Shown here in pieces: positions 46,991 through 58,015 of a stretch of 64,000 nucleotides of DNA. The notes beneath the pieces are model-generated. The model worked only from the letters and a program-made list of their open reading frames with translations, was not told where the DNA came from and searched no databases. The position numbers and the translations under genes are program-made. The DNA is from Diploptera punctata (lineage: Eukaryota > Arthropoda > Insecta > Blattodea > Blaberidae): positions 930,001 to 994,000 of the forward strand of contig JASPKZ010002332.1 of NCBI GenBank assembly GCA_030220185.1, written 5' to 3'. The number at the start of each line of letters is the position of its first letter. Position 1 is the first letter of the stretch.

Positions 46991-48039
46991 ATTGTGGATA
47001 AATTCCGAAATTAAAAAAAAAGAATGAAAATATAACCTAATTGGATTGTGTAAAATAGAGTTTTCAACAAAACATATTTGGTATTGCAAACTTCTGAATG
47101 TGCTTAATAAAATCGTTTACTAGTTTATAACTCCTAGATAGTCAAATTAGTTAAGAATGTATTCATATAGGTGACAGTGGGGTTAAATTATCTTTAAAAA
47201 TATGATACTTGTAATAAAAGCGTTCGACGAAGACGAAGAGTAATTACATGGATCCAGGGAAAGAACCGGAAAGTAACTTTTTTGTCGAAATGGAGTTTGA
47301 GATACCATTACATTCTCCATATAAAGGACTGTGTTATAAAAGTTTAAATAAAAAAAAAGAAACAGTTTATACGTAGTTTATTTACCTTAAAAGTTTTCCA
47401 TACAGGTAAATATGTAGGTAAGTTGTATAATTAAAAGTGTATTTTGTTCTTTTCAAGGAAAAGTGACTTGCCTGGTTTTTTTCTCTGTGCCATTAATATA
47501 TAGTTACATGGATATTGGAATGAAACCGGTTGATGTGTTGCACAATTCTGTGTTTTCTGGTGTAATTTCATTAATGTATGACTAGATACTGTACAAGGGA
47601 GGGTTGTTAACATATTATCACTTCAAATTATCTGAAAGTACTGGTGAACAGGAAGTGTTCTGTTGTAGAATCTTAAGTCGATTATATATTGTCAAGATTT
47701 TTGGATAATACTTTTTTTATATTCATGCTATTGGATACTGCCGTATATTTGTCTAATAACAGCTTACACTAGGCCTATATTTGTAGATATTCTTTTATTC
47801 CTCTTATTATTCTTCTTTTCTATTGTATTTTAACCTCTCACCTTTAAGGTATATTTACATGCCCAATGCTTCTCGAGTCTTAAAGTATGACAACCTGTCG
47901 GAGGAGAGATTTTAAATTTTGGATCACACACATACGTTTTTTACCAACAAGGACATGCAGGATCAGCTCAATGAAAGGCCTTCTCCGAGACAAGACAAAT
48001 TTAAGACGAAACACATAATGCACATACATTCATACCAAA
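46991..48039. other. Unassigned DNA
   Basis: No repeat or gene recognised. A 60-codon minus-strand frame at 47431-47613 has no motif. Confidence 0.45.
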
Positions 48040-48250
48040 CATGGCGAATATCATGATGATTATGATGGCCAGATAATGTTAGGGGGCGTTCGTAACTTAA
48101 AGTTACCTGACATTTGTTTTATAGGCGAGGAAAAGCCCTCTCCCCCAAAGAAAAAAAAACATTACCCACGAAACTTGTCCCGAACGGGGATCGAATCTGG
48201 GCCCGCTTGATACGAGGCAACGACCTTACCCGGAGACCAAAGTGGTGGAT
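48040..48250 (-). mobile_element. SINE family F, 5' half
   Basis: Minus strand: degenerate head ('gtctccgggtaaggtcgttg'), B box 'cagattcgatccccgttcgg', then a 'cctcgcctataaaacaaatg' body. It ends in the ATC region, so the 3' half is missing. Confidence 0.75.
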
Positions 48251-48394
48251 ACAAATAGATCTAAATAAATTTTATTTAATTGTCATAGGCCTACGAATAA
48301 AAATGTAAATGGGATATTATCGATTAGTAATCTATTTCGAATGTTATAGGTATTATTTATGTTATGCTAGAATCCCGATCATTTGATCTAAATG

Positions 48395-48537
48395 TGGGTC
48401 CTGTCATCTAGGGATAGCACATTCGTCTCTGCATCTAAAGTTATGGGTTTGATCCCGGCTAGGGTAGATTAAATCCTTCGAGAGAGAAAAATCCATCGGA
48501 CGAGAAATTAAAAGCTGTCGACCCCGTTTCTCACATC
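48395..48537 (+). mobile_element. SINE-like repeat family G
   Basis: tRNA-like head 'gtcatctagggatagcacat' with B box 'gggtttgatcccggctag', then 'gagagaaaaatccatcggac' and a body ending at an AT microsatellite. Single copy here. Confidence 0.55.
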
Positions 48538-48577
48538 ATATATATATATATATATATAATATATATATATATATATG
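48538..48577. repeat. (AT)n microsatellite
   Basis: TA repeats with one AAT break, between SINE G and a tRNA-like sequence. Confidence 0.95.
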
Positions 48578-48595
48578 GTATGATAAGAAAATAAA

Positions 48596-48666
48596 TGCCT
48601 GGACGGGATTCGAACCCGGATCTCTGAGTCTGTACCTCAGCGTGATATCCATTACACTACCAGGCG
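48596..48666 (-). tRNA. tRNA-like sequence (pseudogene or SINE head)
   Basis: On the minus strand it folds as a cloverleaf: acceptor GCCTGG/CCAGGC, D-arm region 'agtgtaatggatatcac', anticodon stem CTGAG/CTCAG with loop GTACAGA, T loop TTCGAAT with a GGG/CCC stem. U33 is present, giving anticodon ACA, which is unusual. The outer acceptor pair and one T-stem pair are mismatched. A functional tRNA is doubtful. It is more likely a tRNA pseudogene or the head of an unrecognised SINE. Confidence 0.45.
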
Positions 48667-49050
48667 AATCCAATTCAAACACTTATTTTTCTTATATATA
48701 TATACATATATGTGCATGACATAAAAAATCACTCCAATATAAGAAGTATAACCTTAGTAAATTCCCAGATATAGGAACTCACATCTGGGATTGCTAATAG
48801 TCTTATAGAAAATCAACCCATCAAACAAACAAACAGTCTATTTTTTCCACTGGAAGGAATAGGATAATGTAAAATGGAGAAAAATGGGGTACGTTACGAG
48901 GAATTAAAGATGGGTTGCTATGCTTGGGCGGTTTTATCATCAGGAAGTTTTTGGTGCTCATTTTAAAACAGGAAAACAAGTGTAAAATACAGAATAAAAA
49001 TGTAAAATAAAACCTTAAATGTGCATTGAATTTCTCTGAGTTTTCGGTGA

Positions 49051-49098
<48 letters not shown>

Positions 49099-49544
49099 CA
49101 CGACGTTTCTGACTTGCCTTCGGTTTCGTGGTCCACGTTCCATGCTATAAGCGTCTTGGTTAGATTTCCGTCTTGGAATAATGATTTTTTTCTATGTAGA
49201 AACTGTGAGTGAGTGAATGAATGGATGAGTGAGTGTGTGAACTTAATTACGCGTACGTATTACAGGTCTGTATGTGAAGCCATAGGCTACTGTAGTAAAG
49301 AAAACTTAAAAAAAGTTGAATCAAATATAATCAAATAGAAAAGACAAAAAGTTAGTTCTTAGTAAATTTAGCAGTTCCAAAACCCACTTAAATTGCCCTC
49401 TCGCACATGATATGTGTAATAGGGCTCTTTGAACGCATACCTCGCGGAGTTCTTTAATGAAAACCATATCGTTTGAAAACAATTTTTATTAGGAATTTTT
49501 AATACCCTACAGAACTTTTTTCTTCAACCTAAATAATTGTATTC
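48667..49544. other. Unassigned DNA with (TG)n at 49053-49097
   Basis: The (TG)n array and a GAGT-rich patch at about 49205-49240 are the only structures seen. Confidence 0.55.
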
Positions 49545-49790
49545 TTCCAAAAATTCCTGTCTTGTGAATCTCCTTTCGTCAACTCCAGTTTATTCATACG
49601 CCTCCTGATTTCATTTATCCATCATTCCTTTAATTTTCCTCTTCTTCTACCTTCAGCATTCCATTCCACACTCATTTTAGGAATTCTCTATTCTCCCATT
49701 CATTAACGAGTCTAAACTATCTCAATTTTCGTTCCTCAATTACGTAAAAATACTGTTAACCTATTTAATCTCCTGGCTACAGAAATGAAC
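49545..49790 (-). mobile_element. LINE C-terminal fragment, degenerate
   Basis: Minus strand: LVNEWENREFLK, then VWNAEGRRRGKLKE and WINEIRRRMNKLELTKGDSQ. This corresponds to the GRRRRGRPxxRWxDEVR end of LINE polymerases. Confidence 0.55.
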
Positions 49791-50524
49791 TAAAAACAAT
49801 AAATACTAGAAATAAAATTCCGATTCAGGAAGTAGTATATGGAAATAGATATACAGTTGTAGATATAATAATATTGTATAATGATCCGCAATGGGACATT
49901 TGAATTTATTAATGTAACTTCACTGTCTGACGCGTTGAAGACATTTGATGTTCATGTTGATGTAAATTATAATACACTAACAGAATAATTATATCTTCTT
50001 GTCCACCCTAGTTTATCGCCATGATTCTAAGATAAACATGTATTACATGAAAGTGTAGAAGTTGACGTAACTCGTATTTTCCAGCAATTTGAAGACAGAG
50101 TGTCTGATGAGTAATTGCACAATACTATCCTTTCTCTTTCTCGCCATCAACACCTTTCACCTGGCGTTGGATGACCCTTACCATTTCACCGTAACTGGAT
50201 TCCAAGGTGAGCAGCGCATCATGACGAAAACCCATAAACAAACGGCTCAGTTCATAAGAATGTGACTCTTAAATTCATTACATTTCCTTTCTGGAGCATT
50301 GTTCCCTTTACTGACGTCCCAACATTATATTTTACTACAATACCCACTTACATTACAGTAGATAAATCATTATTGAGGTTTGTGACCTAAATTACACAAT
50401 ACTGCACCTGCAGCAAGGATGTTCTTAATATGATGAGTGGACAGCTGTCCTTCAGACAAGAAGACAGACATCAACTTGCTTTGATTACAATTTTCATTTC
50501 CGTTTAATACTGGAACATTTTTTT
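49791..50524. other. Unassigned DNA
   Basis: Nothing recognised. Confidence 0.45.
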
Positions 50525-50840
50525 TCGCAGCTGGAATGAGGTCGGAAGTAATTATTACAGGAAATACAGAAATTGGAAAATGTATGAATGCAGAAAGAAA
50601 TATAATGGATGAGACTGAACACAGAAGGCTAAAATGGTATGGACACGTAAGAAGAATGCAGGATGGAAGAGTACCAAAGGCCGTCTATGCATGGACAATT
50701 GAAAGAAGGAACAGAAAAGGAAGACCAAGAACAACCTGGAAGAACAACATTCAAAATTCAATGTGGAAATTTGGTGTAACAGATGAAGACACAGAGGGCA
50801 GAGAACGATGGAGAACTTTAATTAAGGGAAAATTGTGAAT
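50525..50840 (+). mobile_element. LINE C-terminal fragment
   Basis: The 100-codon frame 50536-50838 reads TEHRRLKWYGHVRRMQDGRV, PKAVYAWTIERRNRKGRPRT and TWKNNIQNSMW. It is the same WYGHVxRM/GRP domain as at 22141-22387. Everything upstream in the polymerase is missing. Confidence 0.8.
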
Positions 50841-50977
50841 GTTTGTTGCAAACTGATAGTCTGTACGCCCGTAGTCATTTATATATTTTTTTTTTTACTT
50901 CATGTTAATTACTAAGATTGGTTGGAGAAAACCCTCAATGATGAGGACAATTCTCAAAATAATGATAATAAATTATT

Positions 50978-51087
50978 ACAGGGGATGATAGGAAAACATT
51001 AACTCAGGATAGGGATGTATGGATAGCTTATGCCCGTGCGGCCATGAACCTAAAGGTTCGATAGAGCCAGTGGGTTAGTTAGTTATA
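50978..51087 (+). mobile_element. RTE-like LINE copy 5, 3' tail only
   Basis: DRKTLTQDRDVWIAYARAAM then 'aggttcgatagagccagtgg' and GTTA repeats. Only the last 110 bp of the family remain. Confidence 0.82.
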
Positions 51088-51094
51088 CCTGCAT

Positions 51095-51745
51095 ACTGTC
51101 CTCCGCAGTAGTCGAGCGGTTTAACACATCATGCCTTGCTGCATAGCTATGAGACTTGCGCTGAATGGAGTCCCAATGGGGAAGGTATTTTCGTGGCACA
51201 GGGAATTCTGTGATACATGTTAGAGACTTATTTACGAACTTACCTGTGATAGAATTGGTCTGTAACTTGATCACCACATAGAATGACTACCGCTAAATGA
51301 CCAGACCATCCAAATTCACAAGTTTTGCTTAGAAGTAAATGAAAGCCAACTTATTTTCCTTGAATCGCCATTTGTATATATTTATTTATTTATTTTTGGA
51401 GAAGTGTTAATAGTGGTCTGATTAGTGCTGCGATTATTCTTGAAGAAACAAGCGCAAGTAAGAATATTATGGACCTATAGTTTTATAGGACTTTAGCATT
51501 GATATTAGGTTATATATGCCCTTTATTTGTTTCTCAGCATCTTGAGGCATTTGGGTAGCTACAATAAGTAACGACTTCAGATTGAGAAGATCAGCTATAA
51601 CGGCTGGGGGACAAGACATGCTGACCACATGCCACTCCTACACTGGCTAGATGATCGTCTACCTCTGTGATTAACGCATGTGGATTTGTGGCCAATAGCC
51701 GGTTGGTAGGCCAAGGGCCTTCTAGGTCTATCGCGCTTGAAGTTT
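51095..51745 (+). mobile_element. SINE family B, split copy
   Basis: Head at 51105-51210 ('gcagtagtcgagcggtttaa', 'gagtcccaatggggaaggta') and 3' half at 51535-51745 ('gcatttgggtagctacaata', 'aacggctgggggacaagaca'). The 250-300 bp between do not match the family and may be an insert. I could not define its ends. Confidence 0.6.
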
Positions 51746-52015
51746 TTTTTTTATATTTGTTTCTCCTCGTCTATACAACTCGTTAAACTTTAGATTATGT
51801 AACATGTTTCTTGCGAATTCAAGAAAAAATACACCTTCGCGAGAATTACGTTTTGTTCATTTAACATCTAAACGATCCATTTTTCGTTATCGTGCTTGAA
51901 ATAAATTGTTACTCACATATATTTACATGACATTATAAATCATTCTTCCCATAATTCGCTATCAAAAAAATATATATTACGCTTATTTATATCACTAAAC
52001 AATTTTTGTTATTAT

Positions 52016-52236
52016 GATGATCTTGATGAAGATTTTCGGGCTGTAGGCCGTGGTCGTGAGGCTTGTAGTTCCCCGACGTTTCGCCAGAGACTGCGTCTCA
52101 AGACAACCCTTGAGGATGCCAGACGCAGTCTCTGGCGAAACGTCGGGGAACTACAAGCCTCACGACCACGGCCTACAGCCCGAAAATCTTCATCAAGATC
52201 ATCATGGCTACTCCGGCCGTGAAAGTCTACGTGCAT
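52016..52236 (+). mobile_element. Foldback element with hammerhead-like core (221 bp)
   Basis: Arms 52014-52098 and 52121-52205 (85 bp each) around a 22-bp loop. ACAATTTTTGTTATTAT at 51999-52015 and 52237-52253 is a 17-bp duplication. A right extension at 52206-52236 is the counterpart of the left extension of the 45775 copy. Core on plus: TTGAGGA (52110-52116), hairpin GCC/GGC, GAAA (52137-52140), ACGT, C52144. CCC (52107-52109) pairs with GGG (52145-52147). The short frames over it are palindrome artefacts. Confidence 0.9.
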
Positions 52237-53115
52237 ACAATTTTTGTTATTATTTCGTTTCAGGAGATAGGCCTAAGTACCGAAAGAAAGGGCGAAGTTT
52301 CGTAGATTTGTACGAGCGATTTAATTAAAACTGAAAATTTGTTTTGGGAACAAGGCGTTTCCATATAACATTTCAAATGAAGTTAAATATACCTTGGAGC
52401 TCATTAAACGACTTTTTGGCAAGAAATAGATGTGAAAATTTGTAGGCCATATGCACTAATGTCAGAAATGGAATCCAAATTGTTTAATTGTATGGTACAT
52501 GTTCAATCATTGGGGGTTTGGATTAATTGTGGCTAATATGAGGAAAATACTCCTCACCTGTTATTCAAAGGAGATATTAATTAAGAGGAGATTGGGATTT
52601 GGTGTCAACGTATGTGCAATTATTTTCCTTTGTTATGAGTGTATTTTACAGTTACATTTCGTATGTATTTGTACTTTTTAATTTTTGTTCACCAAATTAA
52701 TTTACTACTTCCATGAAGTTATAAATCAATTATACTGGCAGAACTTCCAATATTGCATTGGGTTTTATATAATTCTTTAATAGAATACCATCAAACTTTA
52801 ATTGCCAGATTGTAATAATTCATTAGGGATATGTTCAGCAGAACAAATTAAAATACGTTATATACTGTCATTAGTTATTAATTTTTTTAAATATTATAGG
52901 ACTTCTATATAAAATATTTGTGGGTTGTGAGAGATCTCATAGTTATATTAAATATGTTGCATCAGACATAATCATCTCGTTGCTCGAGGGAATGAATTCG
53001 AGTTCCTCTGCTATCGTAGGCGAGATGTATGAGATGGGGAAGCAACAGAAAGGGACAGTGGCGGTTCCTAGAAGTGCGCGGAAGTACTACTGTCATACGA
53101 ATTGATTTCAATGAA

Positions 53116-53122
<7 letters not shown>
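52237..53122. other. Unassigned DNA
   Basis: An open stretch at 52920-53105 (61 codons) follows an AG acceptor-like 'aaatattatag'. No recognisable domain, so I do not call an exon. Confidence 0.4.

Positions 53123-53158
<36 letters not shown>
53123..53158. repeat. (ATT)n(AT)n microsatellite
   Basis: Short compound array adjoining an RTE fragment. Confidence 0.93.
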
Positions 53159-53159
<1 letters not shown>

Positions 53160-53160
<1 letters not shown>

Positions 53161-53545
53161 TATTCTGAGCTATTTTTTCCCAATCATTCCCTGTATAATT
53201 CACTTCTTTCAAAACATGATTAATATTATTCTCTCACCTCATTATTGGCCTACCTAATGGGCGCTTTCCTTCTGGTTTACTTACGAGAAGTTTCCATACC
53301 ACACTTGTATTCCCAATTTCTGCCACATGACATGCCAATAGCAGTCTTCGAGACTTATTACAACTGGTTTCCCATAAAGATTACGAAGATCACTGTTTTG
53401 TAGTATTTTCCAGTTATCTGTCGTTTCGTCTATCTTTGACCCAACCTTTTTTCAAAAATACTGTACTTATAATCTTTTCTACACCCTTAAAATAAGAGAC
53501 GCTACCACGATTCGCATCCATAAAATATAACCGGATTTGCCGTAC
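53160..53545 (-). mobile_element. RTE-like LINE copy 6, internal fragment
   Basis: Minus strand from 'catccggttat'-type YGCE region (53530) through 'aaccagaaggaaagcgccca' to 'gaatgattggg'. It matches 20900-21260, is heavily mutated and lacks the terminal 3' repeat. Confidence 0.75.

Positions 53546-53548
<3 letters not shown>

Positions 53549-53612
<64 letters not shown>
53549..53612. repeat. (AAT)n microsatellite
   Basis: AAT triplets at the 3' side of a minus-strand LINE. May derive from its tail. Confidence 0.95.
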
Positions 53613-53639
53613 TTATAATAATATTTTTTATATAAAGAG

Positions 53640-55180
53640 TTTTATTGTTTACATATCTTTCTGTGCCTAAAGTTTTATTTTTCTTCTCCACTCGTCTCTA
53701 TCCACCCACTCCATATCCTCCAGTCCTCTTGTTCTCATTCCCGTTCTTATTTCTTGCATCCACGAGTTTCGAGGTCTTCCTTTCCTTCTTCTTCCAGGTG
53801 GACACCATTCCAATGTTTTCCTGGGTAACCTTTCTTCTTGCATTCGTTGTACGTGCCCATACCAATTTAATTGTTTACCTTCTAATATATAAAAATGAAT
53901 GTTTGTTTGTTCGTACTTTATGCGCGGCCATACCGTTGATCCGATTGTGATGGGGCTTTTTGCTAAATGTTCAGGAGATTCCCGGAATGAACATAAGCTA
54001 TAAGAGAGTTGTAATACTCAACTCCTACACCCTTAAAATAGCCCTTTGTAGTGGAAAACGTGAAACAAGTAGCTCTTTGAGCTCTTAAATGGCTTAAGCT
54101 GCCTAAACCATAACAAATACACAAAATGAATGTACACATAATTGAATATCTCAAAAAGCTCTACAAAAATGTCCGCAACAGCATTTGTTTATCTCTTATG
54201 GATAACTCACAATAACCATTTTTGTCTTTCATTGATGCCAAGAAGATCGAAACAAGTAGGCCTACGTAGATTCCTGTGCAAGCATAGCAGCACATGGCGG
54301 GTATTCTTTTACGGTTAACTCACAATAACGAATTTTGTCTTTTAGCTCATTTATACCAAGAAGATCGAGGTAAGTAGATTCCCCGGCAACATCGGGAAAA
54401 TATTAAAATAATTACGACATATATTTATAATTATTTTTCATTTTACTTATTCAACTAATCATAAGAAGTACATTAATTTTTGTCTTTCAGCTCATTTATG
54501 CCAAGATGATTGGAATGAGTAGATTCCCGGATAACGCCGGGTAAACAGCGCGGGACATCTAAAAATAATTATGATATAAATGTATCCTTTCACTTATTTA
54601 ACTAAATATAAAACACATTAATTTTCGTATTCAGCTCATTTATGTCAAGAAGATCGGGATAAGTAGATTCCCGAGCAACGCCGGGTAATCAGCACGGGGT
54701 ATCTAAAAATATAAATTTATAATTATTTTTCCTTTTTCTTATTGAACTAAACATAAAAGCACATTAATTTTCATTTATTTAGGCGTAGCAGCGCACGCCG
54801 GATATTAGCTAGTATCTTGTATAATCTACCATTGAATACCTAAATTATTTTTTTCTCGTATGATTGTATTTCTTATTTTTTCTAATTTTGAACATTTTGT
54901 GCACTCCTCAAGAAATCCATTTCCATCGACATAAGTTTTTGTTCTAAGTTTTTGTTGAATTTCCAAACTTCAGCTCCATATGTGACAGTACTTTTAACTA
55001 TTGAATTATATATTTGTAACGTATTTTTTTCTGATTATATGTCTGTTTCATAAGACCCCATTTATCACTGCTGTTATTGCTCTACCTTTATGTATTCTGT
55101 TCTTAATATAACTTTTTTGTTTGTCTTCTTTATCTACTTTTACTCCAGATACTAAAATTCTTCACATCCTCTAATATACC
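53640..55180 (-). mobile_element. LINE C-terminal part, split by a Helitron
   Basis: Minus strand: YNSIVKSTVTYGAEVWKFNK and SMEMDFLRSAQ (55010-54890). After the Helitron, KQLNWYGHVQRMQEERLPRK, WCPPGRRRKGRPRNSWMQEI and LEDMEWVDRDEWRRK (53880-53690), then a stop. Joining the host sequence across the Helitron gives a continuous VDYTR-x-GKQLNWYGHVQRM. 5'-truncated. Confidence 0.87.
53881..54812 (+). mobile_element. Non-autonomous Helitron inside a LINE
   Basis: Starts TCTAATATATAAAAATG and ends GCCGGATATTAGCTAG followed by T. The first 300 bp match the Helitron at 5577. The interior is made of 3-4 diverged direct repeats of about 110-150 bp containing 'tcatttatgccaagaagatc', 'gtagattccc' and 'aacgccgggtaatcagc'. 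No coding capacity. No target duplication at the LINE junctions. Confidence 0.9.
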
Positions 55181-55639
55181 TCATTTGATCTTCTAATATC
55201 AAATATTCGGTTACAAACTAAGAATTAAGGTAATCTGACAGAAGTAGCCTATCTTTAACGAAAATATGATTTATGAAATGATTTTATATTTTTGGACTTA
55301 GAAATGTATAAAAAACATACAGACTTATCTTTAATAACATTAGTGGTGTAAAAAGAATAAAAATAGATTTAAAAATAATGCATGTTATTACAAATTAAAT
55401 ATTTTGCAGCAATGTCTTGTTCTATAATAAAATATTTTCTCCCATGAAGTGTTGGTATTGATGATGTACTGCTCTCCATGGATTTGACTGAACATGAACA
55501 CGAACCATTTACATGAACCACTACTGTGCTGTCAAGAGAGGAATAGTATGCATGACGTCAATATTTAGTAGCTCATATTCATATTTTTATTAGCGCAGGA
55601 CATGAAGATGTAAATTAAAAAATGATCTATTATGAAGTG
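55181..55639. other. Unassigned DNA
   Basis: Nothing recognised. Confidence 0.45.
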
Positions 55640-56060
55640 ACCTTAATTCAAAGCGTGGCTAGCGCGCGCGGCTATCCCGACTGGGATCCAGATTTGAATC
55701 CGGCGGGGTTCAAAAGGAATATTATTGGTGGGTCATAATGAGATTTTCGATTTTTTCTCGGGGTTCTCCCGTTTCTCGAATTTCATCCCACCTACATTAA
55801 GCATTTCCCTTCCCTCCCCTTCAAGTCATTTCTCTTCTCATTCATTCATTTCATATCACATTTCACCTCATCTAACGTTAAGAAAAATAGTCTGGTTGGC
55901 AACCCACAGGTATTGACAATATGTGGTTTTCTAGTGAGACCCGCCAGGGTACTGCCTCATCACTCCGAATCTGAACAATAAAATAGGGCGCGAAGGGAGG
56001 CCACGGACCCAACCCAAAAATGGCGTTATGGGTCATAGACGACCTACAACTTGCACAACA
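55640..56060 (+). mobile_element. SINE-like repeat family H
   Basis: tRNA-like head 'ggctagcgcgcgcggctatc' with B box 'agatttgaatccggcggg'. Then 'tctcggggttctcccgtttc', a CATT-rich middle, and a 3' part 'gagacccgccagggtactgc'. About 420 bp. The CG-rich head stands out from its surroundings. Confidence 0.6.
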
Positions 56061-56394
56061 TCCTAAAGTAGACACTCATTCCATTCATCTCAACAACACT
56101 GGGATAGCGCAATAGATTTTTCAGGTCGCGGTGCTCAGGGGAGTCTGCTTTTAAACTACTGATGTGTATTTTTCTTCCTATTGCGTATCTGTTCGTACAA
56201 ACCGAATGCCATATTCTACGAATTCCTTTGTATGTTTTTATGTACTCTATCAAAGCTAATTTTTTTGACGAGTAAAGTTGGATTTTCATCAGTCGGGAAC
56301 AAGAAACAATGAAATTGCTTAGCAGTCGTCGTCAATAACATTAGGCAGTGTAGTACGTTCTCGAATTATAGTCAATTTCCTATTAAATCATTAT
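56061..56394. other. Unassigned DNA
   Basis: An 81-codon minus-strand frame at 56044-56289 has no motif. Confidence 0.45.
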
Positions 56395-56890
56395 TAATTA
56401 TTTTCGCTAAAAATATTACAAAAGGAAACTAAAATGAACATTTATAAGAGCATAATACAGAATATTTTGTCATATGGAAGTTAAACTTGATGTTTGACGG
56501 AATTAAAAAGAATAAAATTAGAACAGTTGAATTTGATTATTTTAGAAGAAGCCTCCAAAAAACAAGACAGGATAAAATAAGAAATGAATTCCTTTGGAGA
56601 GAAATGAATGTCACCACATCTGTTGTTAAGAGGATTGAAAATCAAACGCTTGAATGGTATGGGCATGTAAAGAATGGAAAATGAAAGATGGCCAAAAATA
56701 TATATACCAATTGTCACCCCCTAGAAGAAGTAAACGTGGCAGACCAAGATGGAAATGGAAAACCTACGTCAGAACTATAATTGATGATAGGAATTTGGAA
56801 GAGGAAGATTGGAATGATAGAGATAAATGGAAACTGAATACGGCAAACCTATAAGTGGGGGAAAGCCGAAGAAGAAGAAGAAGAAGAATT
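56395..56890 (+). mobile_element. LINE C-terminal fragment with (GAA)n tail
   Basis: MNIYKSIIQNILSYGS (56435), RRSLQKTRQDKIRNEFLWRE, VVKRIENQTLEWYGHVK. After a frameshift come RRSKRGRPRWKWKTYVRTII and LEEEDWNDRDKWKLNTANL, then a stop and (GAA)n at 56868-56888. Same domain as 22141-22387. Confidence 0.85.
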
Positions 56891-57694
56891 ATTTACGCTA
56901 ATTAGACAGTTCACTTTGTAATACAGGATGCGGCATAAAGTCAATTAACCAATGCACGTGGTTGCAAAGAAAAAAATCTGTTTGATTGAAACTGGGGTTT
57001 GAATACGGGATCTTCAGAATATAATCTCAAACCCTACTGATTGAGGTAATTTGGTAACTTTGAAGAATTTCGGTAGTTTTTTTGTTTTTTTTATAGATGT
57101 TGTAAGCTACAGAAAATAATATATTTGCATTTTCGGTTAACTGACTTACACGGAATTTGCTAAGATCACTATTTCATATCCAAATATTCTTTAACATGAC
57201 ATCCATACCTGTGAAATGGGACCGATTAAGCCTAATTTTCTCACTCAAAACATTCACTCAGCAGTGCCAGGATTGAAATCACGAAGTCGATGCATAAAAG
57301 AAAATAATAACTCCAAAAAAGGGGGATGAATGAGAAGAGTTTTCTAGAACTTAACTTCATGGTTTTAATAGAAGAAACACTTTTTTCAGCACTAGTGGAT
57401 TTGTGAATTTGTATCAAAGGAGGTCGACAAATTGAATCATCTCTTAATGTTCTCAAAGAGCCTTGAGAGCCTACTACAAAACAAATTGAGGCGAAAGAGA
57501 AAGGGAAAATAAAGCTGAATGAATCAAAGTGACATGATGATCATATTCGCACCTACATATGGAAAGTTGTTTGCAGATGATTGTGTTTTAGGCCTTACAA
57601 GATATTTCTGAAGTTATCCTTGTTTTGACCGCGCATCCATCATTCTTTCCCTTCCAACCTCATATATTATACCAATTTTTTGCAATACACTGTC
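56891..57694. other. Unassigned DNA
   Basis: Nothing recognised. A 71-codon minus-strand frame at 57241-57456 has no motif. Confidence 0.45.
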
Positions 57695-58015
57695 CCGGTA
57701 ACAGACAGGTGAATGGATAAGACTTACATAATAATGAGCTACACAGTCTTTGGGAAGCGGATGTAATCAGAACAGTTAGGCCTCGTTGACTCCGATGGGC
57801 AGATCATTTGGTACGAATGGGGATTGGAAGAGAGCATGGAAACTCCTGTAGGAAAACAGGAAAACATTAACCATGATTTGAGAGAGGTAAATTATACAGG
57901 GGATGATTGGATAATATTGGTTGAGGATAGGGATGTATGGAGAGTTTTCGTCCGCGCGGTCATGAACCTACGGGTTCGATAGTGCCAGTGAGTTAGTGAG
58001 TTAGTTGATACACTG
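57695..58015 (+). mobile_element. RTE-like LINE copy 7, 3' fragment
   Basis: From 'acagacaggtgaatggataa' to 'gggttcgatagtgccagtga' plus GTTA/GTGA repeats. The segment encoding the GRP motif is deleted near 57862. Confidence 0.82.

Noticed and set aside
52050..52328. Overlapping plus and minus frames with matching start peptides
   Set aside because: They come from the two arms of a palindrome. The same peptide appears near 45928 and 45972 for the same reason.
52920..53105. Possible exon after an AG acceptor-like site
   Set aside because: No recognisable domain or matching donor. Such signals are common in AT-rich DNA.
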